Positions 16,389 to 24,713 of a DNA stretch of 64,000 nt are shown here, piece by piece. Both the position numbers and the translations under genes were made by a program. Position 1 is the stretch's first letter. The number at the start of each line of letters is the position of its first letter. Source of the DNA: an uncultured Steroidobacter sp. (GTDB lineage Bacteria; Pseudomonadota; Gammaproteobacteria; Steroidobacterales; Steroidobacteraceae); NCBI RefSeq assembly GCF_937958065.1, contig NZ_CALFXI010000033.1, positions 124,001 through 188,000 on the forward strand, read 5' to 3'. The notes under the pieces were generated by a model. The model did no database searches. It was given only the letters and a program-made list of their open reading frames with translations, and was not told the origin of the DNA.

Positions 16389-17179
16389 GCAGCACCGCTC
16401 ACAGCGCTCGCCCCTCTCGTCTGGTCGCCGAGCTGCGACTGCTGCTCATGGCCGTTCAGTACTTCACGCGCGTACCCATGCCGGCCTGGGTCGGCCACTC
16501 CGCGGATCGGTTGGGCAGCACGCCACGTTACTTTCCGGCGGTGGGCGCGCTGATTGGCGCTGTTGCCGCACTGGTGTTGTGGTCGACCAGCCTGGCTCTG
16601 CCCGGGCCGCTGCCGGTGATTCTGAGCACCGCCGTTACGATATTCATGACCGGCGCGTTCCACGAAGACGGGCTCGCCGACACGTTCGATGGCTTGGGCG
16701 GCGGGGCAACTCGCGAGCGCGCGCTCGAAATCATGAAGGACTCGCGGCTCGGCACCTTCGGTACGGCGGCGCTGGTACTGACGTTGCTGATCAAGATCGC
16801 CGCATTGAATGCGCTGCCGGTGACGTTCGCGATCGGTGTGCTGATCGCCGGTCACGCTTTCTCGCGCGCGTGTGCCGTGACGCTGATATTTGCCGGCACG
16901 CTCGTCAGCAACCCCGAGCTGTCGCGATCGCGAGCAGTCGCTCAGCCGATGAGCGGCGGCGAGCTGGCATTTGCAGTCGCGATCGGCATCGCGCCGCTGT
17001 ACTGGTGCGGCGTGCACGCCATCGCGGGTTTTGTTTGCTCGCTGATCGTGTTGTACGTGCTGGCACGCTGGTTCATGCGACGACTGGGCGGCTTCACTGG
17101 CGATACTCTTGGCGCCACCCAACAGCTCACCGAGATTACGTTCTATCTGGCCGTGCTCGCGTCGTGGAACTCTATCTGA
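16385..17179 (+). CDS. cobS: Adenosylcobinamide-GDP ribazoletransferase
   Basis: CobS is the membrane enzyme that joins adenosyl-GDP-cobinamide to alpha-ribazole (phosphate) to complete cobalamin. The 264-residue protein has several hydrophobic helices and the motifs AVQYFTRVPMP, FHEDGLADTFDGLGGG, EIMKDSRLGTFG and the late GGFTGDTLGATQQLTE, all typical of CobS. It overlaps cobT by four bases at the start and cobC by 16 bases at the end. Confidence 0.97.
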   Translation: MSSTAHSARPSRLVAELRLLLMAVQYFTRVPMPAWVGHSADRLGSTPRYFPAVGALIGAVAALVLWSTSLALPGPLPVILSTAVTIFMTGAFHEDGLADTFDGLGGGATRERALEIMKDSRLGTFGTAALVLTLLIKIAALNALPVTFAIGVLIAGHAFSRACAVTLIFAGTLVSNPELSRSRAVAQPMSGGELAFAVAIGIAPLYWCGVHAIAGFVCSLIVLYVLARWFMRRLGGFTGDTLGATQQLTEITFYLAVLASWNSI

Positions 17180-17703
17180 TCCGACACACCGCGCCGGCAG
17201 TAGTCAAAGGCGTGTGCTACGGCCAAGCCGACGTGCCACTTGCCGAGACCGCAGAGCGCGATATTCAGATCGCACTGGCGCCACTGCCCAAGTTCGATCT
17301 GGTGTATTCGAGCCCGGCGCAACGTTGCCTGCGTCTCGCCAGAGCGTTGGCGCAGCGAGACGAGTGTCCGTTGACGCTCGCGCCCGAGCTGCAGGAACTG
17401 CACTTCGGCGACTGGGAGCAATTGCCGTGGGCGCGCATTCCGAGAGAACATAGCGATCCATGGGCGGCGGACACCTGGAATCGCGCACCGCCGGGCGGAG
17501 AAACAGAACAGGCCTTATGGACCCGAGTCGCAACCTGGTTTGGCACGGCGCAGTCCCTGTCAGTGCCTCGCTGCGCCGTTGTCGCGCACGGCGGGTCTTT
17601 GCGGGTCTTGCGCTGCCTGCTGCTGGGCCTGGCGGTCGAGAGCCGCTGGTCCTGGTCGCTGAACTGGGGCGAGCACGCCCGCTTCGAGCTCGGCGCGCAA
17701 TAA
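17164..17703 (+). CDS. cobC: Alpha-ribazole phosphatase (histidine phosphatase family)
   Basis: CobC removes the phosphate from alpha-ribazole-5'-phosphate or from adenosylcobalamin phosphate. The 179-residue product begins MELYLIRHTAP (GTG start), giving the phosphorylated His of the RHT motif, and has YSSPAQRCLRLA, ELQELHFGDWE and VVAHGGSLRVL with the second catalytic His. The GTG at 17164 lies inside the cobS end, so the two are translationally coupled. It is the last cob gene of this short operon. Confidence 0.92.
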   Translation: MELYLIRHTAPAVVKGVCYGQADVPLAETAERDIQIALAPLPKFDLVYSSPAQRCLRLARALAQRDECPLTLAPELQELHFGDWEQLPWARIPREHSDPWAADTWNRAPPGGETEQALWTRVATWFGTAQSLSVPRCAVVAHGGSLRVLRCLLLGLAVESRWSWSLNWGEHARFELGAQ

Positions 17704-17730
17704 AAACCTCCCGTTCCCGGTCTACTCCCG

Positions 17731-18249
17731 ATGAATGTTGCTGACAGCGCTCGTGAGCGCGGGCGCTTCGAGGCGTTGTGCATGCCGTTTCGGGCCGACG
17801 TGTTTCGGTTCGTGTACTGGCTTTGCCGAGATCGGGCCCTGGCGGAGGATGTGGTGCAAGAGACGCTGTTGCGGGCGTGGCGATCCCTGGATTCGCTCGG
17901 CGACGAGAAGTCCGCGCGGCCGTGGCTGCTGACCATTGCACGACGCGAGCTGGCGAGAGTGTTCGAACGCAAGCGCCTGCCAGTCGTGGACATCGATGTC
18001 GCCAACGAAGCCGAGCCTGAGTCGCTGGCCATCAACGATCAGCATGAAGTCGACGAGATGCGGCGCGCGATTCTGAAACTGGACGTGATCCATCGCGAGC
18101 CGCTGGTACTGCAGGTGTTGCTGGGCTATTCCACCGAGGAAATCGCCCGGCACCTGGACATCAGCGTGGCGGCGGTACTGACGCGTCTCTTTCGCGCACG
18201 ACAAGTCTTGCGTCAGCAGTTGCTGGGCGCGGAGGGCTCGCGGCCATGA
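17731..18249 (+). CDS. ECF RNA polymerase sigma factor
   Basis: The 172-residue protein has sigma region 2 (FRFVYWLCRDRALAEDVVQE, TLLRAWRSLDSL) and region 4 (REPLVLQVLLGYSTEEIARH with a helix-turn-helix ending LDISVAAVLTRLFRARQVLR). It starts 27 bases after cobC but is coupled to the anti-sigma gene by ATGA. Sigma/anti-sigma pairs of this type often control bufferin-DoxX loci, and a bufferin-like gene is next door, so that is its likely regulon; this is inference. Confidence 0.93.
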   Translation: MNVADSARERGRFEALCMPFRADVFRFVYWLCRDRALAEDVVQETLLRAWRSLDSLGDEKSARPWLLTIARRELARVFERKRLPVVDIDVANEAEPESLAINDQHEVDEMRRAILKLDVIHREPLVLQVLLGYSTEEIARHLDISVAAVLTRLFRARQVLRQQLLGAEGSRP

Positions 18250-18917
18250 ACTGCGAAGAGTTGCGCACGATTGTCGGCGCCGAGCCGAATACGACTCGAC
18301 CGGACGTTCTGGAGCACATCGCAGGCTGCGCCGCATGCGCTCGCTATCGCCAGGATCTGCAGGCGATGGATCGACTGATCTATCGCGCACTGGCCGTCGA
18401 TGCGCCGGCTGAAAAGAACGCCTCGCTGCCGACTCAGAAGCAAACCATGGTTCGCGTGTGGCGCGTGGCTGCGAGCGTACTCATCACCGTACTCGTCGGC
18501 GCCATGGCCCTGTGGTTACTGACGCCGAGAGAAAGCGTCGCGGCCGAAGCCATTGCCCACGTGCAGCATGAGGAATTCTCGCTGGTGCGCACCTCGGAAA
18601 CCGTCGATGAACAGCAGTTGGAGAAAGTGCTGGCGGCAGCGCGGCTGCGACTGAAACCGGGCGCGGCGCGAGTGTCATACGCACAGAGCTGCCCGTTCCG
18701 GGGCCAACGCGTTCCGCACCTGGTGGTGCAGACGGAACAGGGACCGGTGACTGCGCTGGTCGTAACGCACGTTCCGACGCAACGGCGCGAACATATCGAT
18801 GAGGATGGCTTTCAGGGCGACATCATTCCGGCACCGCGCGGAGTGATCGTCGTGCTGGGAAAGAACGTGCCGGTGGATGCAGTGGCCAACACGCTGCTGA
18901 GCGCGCTGGAATATTGA
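18246..18917 (+). CDS. Membrane anti-sigma factor, zinc-finger type (DUF3379-like)
   Basis: The 223-residue protein has a cytoplasmic N-terminal anti-sigma zinc motif with H24, C28 and C31 (HIAGCAAC), one transmembrane helix near residues 72-92, and a periplasmic domain with SYAQSCPFRGQRVPHLVVQT and VIVVLGKNVPVDAVANTLLS. It overlaps the sigma gene, so it should hold that factor inactive at the membrane until a periplasmic signal acts. The single periplasmic Cys in SYAQSCPF may be important for sensing. I assign DUF3379 by resemblance only. Confidence 0.82.
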   Translation: MNCEELRTIVGAEPNTTRPDVLEHIAGCAACARYRQDLQAMDRLIYRALAVDAPAEKNASLPTQKQTMVRVWRVAASVLITVLVGAMALWLLTPRESVAAEAIAHVQHEEFSLVRTSETVDEQQLEKVLAAARLRLKPGAARVSYAQSCPFRGQRVPHLVVQTEQGPVTALVVTHVPTQRREHIDEDGFQGDIIPAPRGVIVVLGKNVPVDAVANTLLSALEY

Positions 18918-18969
18918 CTCGACTGGAATGCGGCGGGCCCGACATGCCGTGGGCCCGCCGGCACCGCAA

Positions 18970-19221
18970 TCATTTCTTCAGTTTGGCCTTGGCGGCATCG
19001 CAATCGGCCTTGCTCATGATCAGGTAGCCGGTGCCCTTGCACTTGTTCTGGCCCTGACAGGCATTGGTGGCCGTGCTGCAGGCCGAAGTCCCTTTGCACG
19101 AATTGACGCCTTCGCATTTCACCTTGGCTTCGTCCGCCGCGTTCGCGGTGGTGGCGACGGTGCTGAACAGCATCGCCGCGGCGGCGGCCATGGCGGCGCG
19201 AGTGGCTTTCTGTGTGCTCAT
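18970..19221 (-). CDS. BufA2-like periplasmic bufferin-type metallophore
   Basis: The 83-residue precursor has a signal peptide ending near residue 28 (TTANA) and a mature part with cysteines at 36, 42, 48, 55, 61 and 74. The KCEGVNSCKGTSAC and NKCKGTG arrangement is typical of BufA2-like peptides, whose cysteines are modified by an MNIO (DUF692) enzyme to bind copper or other metals. A clear AGGAGA lies before the ATG. No MNIO or DUF2063 gene is in this window. It points away from doxX, and the ECF pair lies at its 3' side. Confidence 0.82.
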   Translation of the reverse strand: MSTQKATRAAMAAAAAMLFSTVATTANAADEAKVKCEGVNSCKGTSACSTATNACQGQNKCKGTGYLIMSKADCDAAKAKLKK

Positions 19222-19392
19222 GTTCTCTCCTGATCGGATTTCCTGGTGGGTATGAAACGGATCGTCATCGATGCCGCGAACGGCATCTTGCCCACAAGAC
19301 CGGAGCAGGCGCCATCGCATTACAGACCGGCGTCGGTAATAAGCACTGCTTCGGACCGGTCCTGTTCCGCAACCCCCCACCGGAAGCTGAAG

Positions 19393-19866
19393 ATGCTGAG
19401 CACCGCCTCGATGGATTCGAACGGCTCCCTGCCCCGCCTGCTCGACCTGCTGCAGGCGCCATTCGCGCTCGCCTCGCGGATTTATGTGAGCTGGGTGTTC
19501 CTGAAGAGCGGTTATCTCAAGCTCTCCGACTGGCCCGGCACGCTTGCTTTGTTCGAGTACGAATATCGCGTGCCGCTGCTGTCCCCGCACCTGGCGGCAA
19601 TCGCGGGCACCGCCGGCGAGCTGGTGTTTCCGACGCTGCTGATGCTCGGTCTGTTCGGCAGGCTCAGCGCGCTCGGGCTGCAGGCCGTCAATGTGCTCGC
19701 GGTGATTTCATATGCGCACGTGCTGTTCCAGGACGGCTTCGCCGCCGCCATCGGTCAGCATTATTTGTGGGGCTATTTGCTGCTGGTCCTGACCGTGTAC
19801 GGGCCCGGGGCATGGTCGCTGGATCGGCAACTGCGCGCGCGGCGCAAGAATTTGCCTGACACTTGA
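19393..19866 (+). CDS. DoxX family membrane protein
   Basis: The 157-residue protein has four hydrophobic helices. Diagnostic segments are IYVSWVFLKSGYLKLSDWPG near the N-terminus and AGELVFPTLLMLGLFGRLSA. DoxX-like proteins often sit in bufferin and thiol- or metal-stress loci. I chose the ATG at 19393, preceded by GGAAG; 19411 is an alternative, and a longer frame back to 19246 would run through the probable divergent promoter region with bufA2. Confidence 0.88.
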   Translation: MLSTASMDSNGSLPRLLDLLQAPFALASRIYVSWVFLKSGYLKLSDWPGTLALFEYEYRVPLLSPHLAAIAGTAGELVFPTLLMLGLFGRLSALGLQAVNVLAVISYAHVLFQDGFAAAIGQHYLWGYLLLVLTVYGPGAWSLDRQLRARRKNLPDT

Positions 19867-19899
19867 CGATTGCCGGCGCGGACTTCATCCTCGCGCCGC

Positions 19900-20080
19900 G
19901 CGACAAGTTCCCCGTCACGGGGATTCAAAGGGAACTCGGGTGTGAAGCCCGGGCTGCCCCCGCAACTGTAAGTGGTTCGCCGCGCGTCAAAACCACTGGC
20001 GAGGCCCGGATGACCGGGTGCGCCGGGAAGGTGACGCGAGGACTTCAGCCATCAGCCAGGAGACCTGCTTGCCGCCGTCG
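19900..20080 (+). promoter_or_regulatory. Cobalamin riboswitch upstream of btuB operon
   Basis: The core reads AAAGGGAACTCGGGTGTGAA, CTGCCCCCGCAACTGTAAGT, AAACCACTGGCGAGG, GCCGGGAAGGTG and CAGCCAGGAGACCTGCTTGC. These are the conserved parts of the B12 aptamer. It is followed at about 20132-20151 by a hairpin (GCGACC...GGTCGC) and the btuB start, so control of translation or elongation is plausible. Confidence 0.96.
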
Positions 20081-20204
20081 TCCATCGATCGGCCGGGGTG
20101 TGCCGAGAGAACGGGAATTTCCCTGTAGAGGCGACCGGTGCATGGGTCGCGACGCGTTTGAAAGTTGCAGCCCATGCGGTTTGTGACTTACCGCGGAGCC
20201 TTCT

Positions 20205-22154
20205 GTGACTACCATGCCCCTTTGCCGGCCCACTTCCCGGGTCCCCTCTCGCCTTCTTTCCCTGTCCGTTGCCTTGCTGCTGCATCCGGCATTGGCCGCA
20301 ATGGCTGCGGATACCGGCGATGGCGTCGAAGACGTCATCGTCAGCGCCAATCGCATCGCGCAGGAAACATCGAACGTCGGCGATTCCGTCACCGTGATCA
20401 CGGCGAAGGAGCAGCGCCGCAGCCAGAAAACCGCCGTGTCCGATCTGCTCGCGACGACGCCAGGGATCAGCGTCGCGCGCACGGGCGGCTTGGGCGGCAC
20501 CACGACGCTGCGCATTCGCGGCGCGGAAAGCCATCAGACCATGGTGCTCATCGATGGCGTCAAGCTCAACGACCCCTCCTCGGCGAGCGGCGAATTCAAC
20601 TTTGCGGATCTCATCACCACCGATTTTGCACAGATCGAAGTGTTGCGCGGTCCGCAGTCCACGCTCTGGGGCAGCCAGGCCATTGGCGGCGTAGTAAACA
20701 TCGTGACGCCGGTGCCCGAGGGCCCGCTGTCCGCGACCGTGTCCGCCGAGGGCGGCACTCACAACACCGCGATCGTGCGCGGCAACGCTCAAGCAGGCGG
20801 TGACCGCTTCGCCTGGCGCGTCGGTGGCAATTACGTGACGACCGACGGCATCTCCTCGTACTCGCGTTATCAAGGCGGTCGCGAATCCGACGGATATCGC
20901 AATGTCGGCTTCAATGCGCGTGGCATTCTGCGCATCACCGACAATGTTTCCGCCGAACTGCGCTCGACGTGGAGCGACGGCCGTTCGGAATTCGACGGCT
21001 TTCTCGTCGACTCGCCCGAGTACGGCACCACCGAAGAATTGACCACTTACGCCGGCGTGAAGATCAACGCATTCGAGGGCCGCCTCGAGAATCGCATCGG
21101 TTTTGCGTACACCGACACGGATCGCAAGAACACCGACCCGTCCTCACCGGTGCGCACCACTTTCGATGCCGATGGTCGCAACGAGCGCTGGGAATATCAG
21201 GGCACGCTGCGCATCACCGAGCGCCTGAGCACGATCGTCGGCCTCGAGTCGGAGCGTTCCAAGCTGAGCAGCGTGTCGCCGACGACCTGGGATCCGAATC
21301 CCACGCCGCTGACCGGCGACGTGCGGATCGACAGCGCTTACGCGCAGGTCAACGTGACGCCGATCGATGCGTTGTCGTTGAGCGCTGGCGTTCGCTATGA
21401 CGATCACGAAACGTTCGGCGGTCACACGACGACCCGCGCGTCGGCCGCCTGGTCCGTCACCCCGTCCACGATCTTGCGTGCCAGCTATGGCGAGGGCTTC
21501 AAGGCGCCGACGCTGTATCAGTTGTACAGCCAGTACGGCAATCTGAATCTCGACGCCGAAGAAGCCGAAAGCTGGGATGCCGGTATCGAGCAGCACTTGT
21601 TCGGCAAGCGGCTGGTGGTGTCCGCAACCTACTTCAACCGCGACACCACGAACATGATCGACTTCGTCTCCTGCTGGGGCGAAACCTCGCCGAACTGCCA
21701 GGCGCGGCCCGACGGTTACTACGACAACTTCCAGCAAACCAACGCCGAAGGGGTCGAGTTGGCAGCGACGGCCCAGCTGACCGAGCGGCTGTCGCTTGCT
21801 GTGAACTACACCAACATGGACGCGAAGAGCACCGCACGCGGCACCGCGAACTTCGGCCACAAGCTGCCGCGCCGCCCGGATGAGACCGCCAATGCGCAGC
21901 TGAGCTATGAGTGGCCCGTCGGCCTGACCACCACGGTCGCGGTTCAGCACGCCAGCCGCTCGTTCGACACCATCTCCAACGTCGCCGTGCTCGATAGTTA
22001 CACGCTGTGCGATTTCCGCGCGTCGTACGCAGTGCGCGATTCGCTGGAGGTGTACGGCCGCGTCGAGAACGCGTTCAACGAGAAGTACGAGATCGCGAAG
22101 AACTACGGCACGCTCGGCCGCACGTTCTACGCCGGCCTTCGGCAGACCTTCTGA
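20205..22154 (+). CDS. btuB: TonB-dependent vitamin B12 receptor BtuB
   Basis: BtuB imports cobalamin and other corrinoids across the outer membrane using TonB energy. The 649-residue protein has a signal peptide ending near ALAAMA, a TonB box-like EDVIVSANR, a plug domain (VSDLLATTPGISVARTGGLG, RGAESHQTMVLIDGVKLNDP, IEVLRGPQSTLWGSQAIGGV) and a 22-strand barrel ending in FYAGLRQTF with a terminal Phe. The GTG at 20205 has GGAG at good distance; ATG at 20214 is the alternative. It is the first gene of the riboswitch operon and overlaps cobD by one base. Confidence 0.96.
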   Translation: MTTMPLCRPTSRVPSRLLSLSVALLLHPALAAMAADTGDGVEDVIVSANRIAQETSNVGDSVTVITAKEQRRSQKTAVSDLLATTPGISVARTGGLGGTTTLRIRGAESHQTMVLIDGVKLNDPSSASGEFNFADLITTDFAQIEVLRGPQSTLWGSQAIGGVVNIVTPVPEGPLSATVSAEGGTHNTAIVRGNAQAGGDRFAWRVGGNYVTTDGISSYSRYQGGRESDGYRNVGFNARGILRITDNVSAELRSTWSDGRSEFDGFLVDSPEYGTTEELTTYAGVKINAFEGRLENRIGFAYTDTDRKNTDPSSPVRTTFDADGRNERWEYQGTLRITERLSTIVGLESERSKLSSVSPTTWDPNPTPLTGDVRIDSAYAQVNVTPIDALSLSAGVRYDDHETFGGHTTTRASAAWSVTPSTILRASYGEGFKAPTLYQLYSQYGNLNLDAEEAESWDAGIEQHLFGKRLVVSATYFNRDTTNMIDFVSCWGETSPNCQARPDGYYDNFQQTNAEGVELAATAQLTERLSLAVNYTNMDAKSTARGTANFGHKLPRRPDETANAQLSYEWPVGLTTTVAVQHASRSFDTISNVAVLDSYTLCDFRASYAVRDSLEVYGRVENAFNEKYEIAKNYGTLGRTFYAGLRQTF

Positions 22155-23224
22155 TGAACAGCGGCGCCGACATCGCAGCCGGACGCTTCGCCCATCATGG
22201 TGGCCGGCTGTGTGTCGCGCGCGCGTTGTTTCCCGATGTGCCGCAGCCGTGGATCGATTTATCCACAGGCATCAATCCTTCCTCGTATCCGGCGCCGCGA
22301 GCTTCGGCTCGCGAGCGCAATCGGTTGCCGGAGCCCACCGAACTGGCCAGGCTCGAAGCTGTGGCCGGAACTGCATTTGGCGTCGATGACCCAGCGCGTG
22401 TCGTCGCGACTGGCGGAACGGAGAACGCGCTTCGACTGCTGCCGTATCTGCTGAAGATCCCTGCCGCAGTGATTGCAGGGCCGACGTATGGATCGCACGC
22501 CGATGCGTGGATTCGTGCCGGCGTGCAAACCGAGATCTGCAAAGACTCGGAGCTTGACGCGCGCGCAGTCGGCAACATTGCGCAAGCGGCACATATGGCC
22601 GGCAGCATCGCGATGACCGTGGTCAATCCAAACAATCCGGATGGACGCGTGTTGAGCCAGGATCGGCTGCAAGGGTTGCACGATTCCCTGCAGGCGAGCG
22701 ACGGCGTGTTGATCGTCGACGAAGCGTTCGGCGATCTCGAACCCCTGCACAGCGTCGCTGGTCTGGCCGGCACCGGGCGCGCGCCGCGCATGATCGTGTT
22801 GCGTTCGTTTGGAAAGTTTTATGGACTGGCCGGCGTTCGCCTCGGATTCGTCATTGCCTCGCCCGCCCTCGCCACTCGACTGCGCCAGTGGCTCGGCGAT
22901 TGGCCCGTTTCGGTAGACGCGTTACGAGCGGGGCTCGCGGCCTACGCCGATGCGGCCTGGGCTGACAAAACCCGGCTGCGATTGCATCGCGCCGCTCAAC
23001 GGCTGGATCGGTTGCTCACTGGCGCGGGCATGACCATCGTGGGCGGAACTTCACTTTATCGACTGGCTCGCGCCCCGAACGCGCGCGCCAGGTTCACACA
23101 ACTCATTTCGCACGGCATTCTCGCGCGGCCTTTCGACTACGACAGCACGCTGCTGCGGTTCGGCCTGCCGCTCGCTTCGAACGACTGGCGCCGCCTCGCC
23201 GATGCGCTGAAGGTGCAACCATGA
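22154..23224 (+). CDS. cobD: Threonine-phosphate decarboxylase (PLP-dependent, CobD/CobC)
   Basis: This enzyme makes (R)-1-amino-2-propanol phosphate, the linker of the nucleotide loop. The 356-residue protein is an aspartate-aminotransferase-fold PLP enzyme with IDLSTGINPSSYP near residue 35, ATGGTENALRLLPYLL, VNPNNPDGRVLS, LIVDEAFGDLEP and VLRSFGKFYGLAGVRLGFV, where the Lys of SFGK forms the PLP aldimine. The ATG overlaps the btuB stop (TGATG). Pseudomonas-style nomenclature calls it cobC. Confidence 0.94.
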   Translation: MNSGADIAAGRFAHHGGRLCVARALFPDVPQPWIDLSTGINPSSYPAPRASARERNRLPEPTELARLEAVAGTAFGVDDPARVVATGGTENALRLLPYLLKIPAAVIAGPTYGSHADAWIRAGVQTEICKDSELDARAVGNIAQAAHMAGSIAMTVVNPNNPDGRVLSQDRLQGLHDSLQASDGVLIVDEAFGDLEPLHSVAGLAGTGRAPRMIVLRSFGKFYGLAGVRLGFVIASPALATRLRQWLGDWPVSVDALRAGLAAYADAAWADKTRLRLHRAAQRLDRLLTGAGMTIVGGTSLYRLARAPNARARFTQLISHGILARPFDYDSTLLRFGLPLASNDWRRLADALKVQP

Positions 23225-23850
23225 GCACACCGACCGACGGGCTTTCCGAAGCCGAGAAGGATCGCCTGCACGCCGAAGAGATGAAACTGCGACAGGCCGA
23301 GCGCCGCGCCGAGCGCGCGACCAAGAAGGAGCGGGGCGGCCTGCTGATGATTCTCACCGGCCCCGGCAAAGGCAAGTCTTCCAGCGCCTTCGGCATGGTG
23401 GCCCGCGCGCTGGGCTGGGACATGCGCGTCGGCATCGTGCAGTTCATCAAGGGCAAGTGGCAGACCGGCGAGAAACATTTCTTCCGCCGCTTCCCCGAGC
23501 TGGTGACGTTCGAGGTCATGGGTGAAGGCTTCACCTGGGACGTGCAGGACCGCCAGCGCGACATCGCCGCGGCCCAGAAGGCGTGGCAACGCAGCTGCGA
23601 GCTGATCGTCGATCCCGACTATGACTTCGTGCTGCTCGATGAATTGAACATTGCCATTCGCAACGACTACGTCAACATCGAGGAGGTGGTCGAGTTCCTG
23701 AAGAACCGGCCGCGCGACAAGCACATCTGCATCACCGGCCGCGACGCCCGCCCGCAGCTGCTGGAGATCGCCGATCTCATCACCGAGATGACGTTGATCA
23801 AACACCCGTACGAGGCCGGCTTCAAGCCGCAGCGCGGAGTGGAGTTTTGA
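23221..23850 (+). CDS. cobO: Cob(I)yrinic acid a,c-diamide adenosyltransferase
   Basis: CobO (BtuR/CobA type) adds the upper 5'-deoxyadenosyl ligand from ATP to reduced corrinoids. The 209-residue protein has a P-loop, GPGKGKSS, at residues 47-54, then QFIKGKWQTGE, VLLDELNIAI and ITGRDARPQLLEIADL. Its charged N-terminal helix is typical. It overlaps cobD and btuF by four bases each. A second, unrelated adenosyltransferase (PduO type) is encoded at 29112. Confidence 0.96.
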   Translation: MSTPTDGLSEAEKDRLHAEEMKLRQAERRAERATKKERGGLLMILTGPGKGKSSSAFGMVARALGWDMRVGIVQFIKGKWQTGEKHFFRRFPELVTFEVMGEGFTWDVQDRQRDIAAAQKAWQRSCELIVDPDYDFVLLDELNIAIRNDYVNIEEVVEFLKNRPRDKHICITGRDARPQLLEIADLITEMTLIKHPYEAGFKPQRGVEF

Positions 23851-24713
23851 AAGCCTGGCTCGCATCGCTGCTCGCTGCTGCGTGGCTCGCGCCCGGTGCG
23901 CAGGCAGCCGAACAGGCACGTCATCCGATGCGCATCGTGTCCCTGAACATGTGCGTCGACAGCATCGTGATCGAACTGGTCTCTCACGATCGGATCGCGG
24001 CGTTGAGTCACTACGCGCGCGACCCTCAGCGTTCGACAATCGCCGAGTCCGCGCGCCACCTGCCGATCACCTACGAAACCGCCGAGGAAGTCGTCGCGCT
24101 TCGACCGGACCTGGTGCTCACCAGCCGCCACTCGGCCATTGCCACTCGCAACGCGTTGAAGCGCGTCGGCATTCGCTTCGAGCTGTTCGATGTTCCGGGC
24201 TCCGTCGCGGAGAGCCTCGCGCAAGTGAGACAGGTCGCCAAGCTGCTCGGCGCCGAGCGTGAGGGCGAAGCACTGGTTTCGCGCATCCAGGCCGCGCTCG
24301 ACGCTGCTCGCCTGCCTGCGAACGAACAGCCTTTGACAGCTGCGATTTATCAGCCCGGCGGCTTGTCTGCGGGCGCGAATACAGTCGTCGGCGAGTTGAT
24401 GGAGCTCACGGGACTGAGAAACATCGCCGCGCGCTACGGCGTCGAGCAATATCGTCCGCTGCCGCTGGAAGTACTGGTCTCGTCTCCCCCCGATGTCTTA
24501 CTCGTCGGCGAAACCTCGCCCGGCTCGCCCATGCAAGCAGAGAAGATCGTTCATCATCGCGCGTTACGAGCTTTGCAGTCTCAAATGACACAAGCAGTGT
24601 TTCCAGCGCGGCTCTTGTACTGCGCCGGACCGACCATGGTCCCCGCCGTCGCCGCGCTCGTTCATGCCCGTGAACAGGCGGTGGCCGCCGGTCGGACCAG
24701 GAGCGCGCAGTGA
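23847..24713 (+). CDS. btuF: Periplasmic cobalamin-binding protein (BtuF-like)
   Basis: BtuF carries B12 to the BtuCD transporter. The 288-residue protein has a signal peptide (LASLLAAAWLAPGAQA) and the PF01497 fold: MRIVSLNMCVDSIVIEL, LRPDLVLTSRHS, VAKLLGAEREGEALVSRIQA and SAGANTVVGELMELTGLRNI. The start is TTG at 23847, overlapping the cobO stop, with GGAG just upstream; TTG fits the coupled arrangement. It is followed directly by btuC. Confidence 0.9.
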   Translation: MKAWLASLLAAAWLAPGAQAAEQARHPMRIVSLNMCVDSIVIELVSHDRIAALSHYARDPQRSTIAESARHLPITYETAEEVVALRPDLVLTSRHSAIATRNALKRVGIRFELFDVPGSVAESLAQVRQVAKLLGAEREGEALVSRIQAALDAARLPANEQPLTAAIYQPGGLSAGANTVVGELMELTGLRNIAARYGVEQYRPLPLEVLVSSPPDVLLVGETSPGSPMQAEKIVHHRALRALQSQMTQAVFPARLLYCAGPTMVPAVAALVHAREQAVAAGRTRSAQ

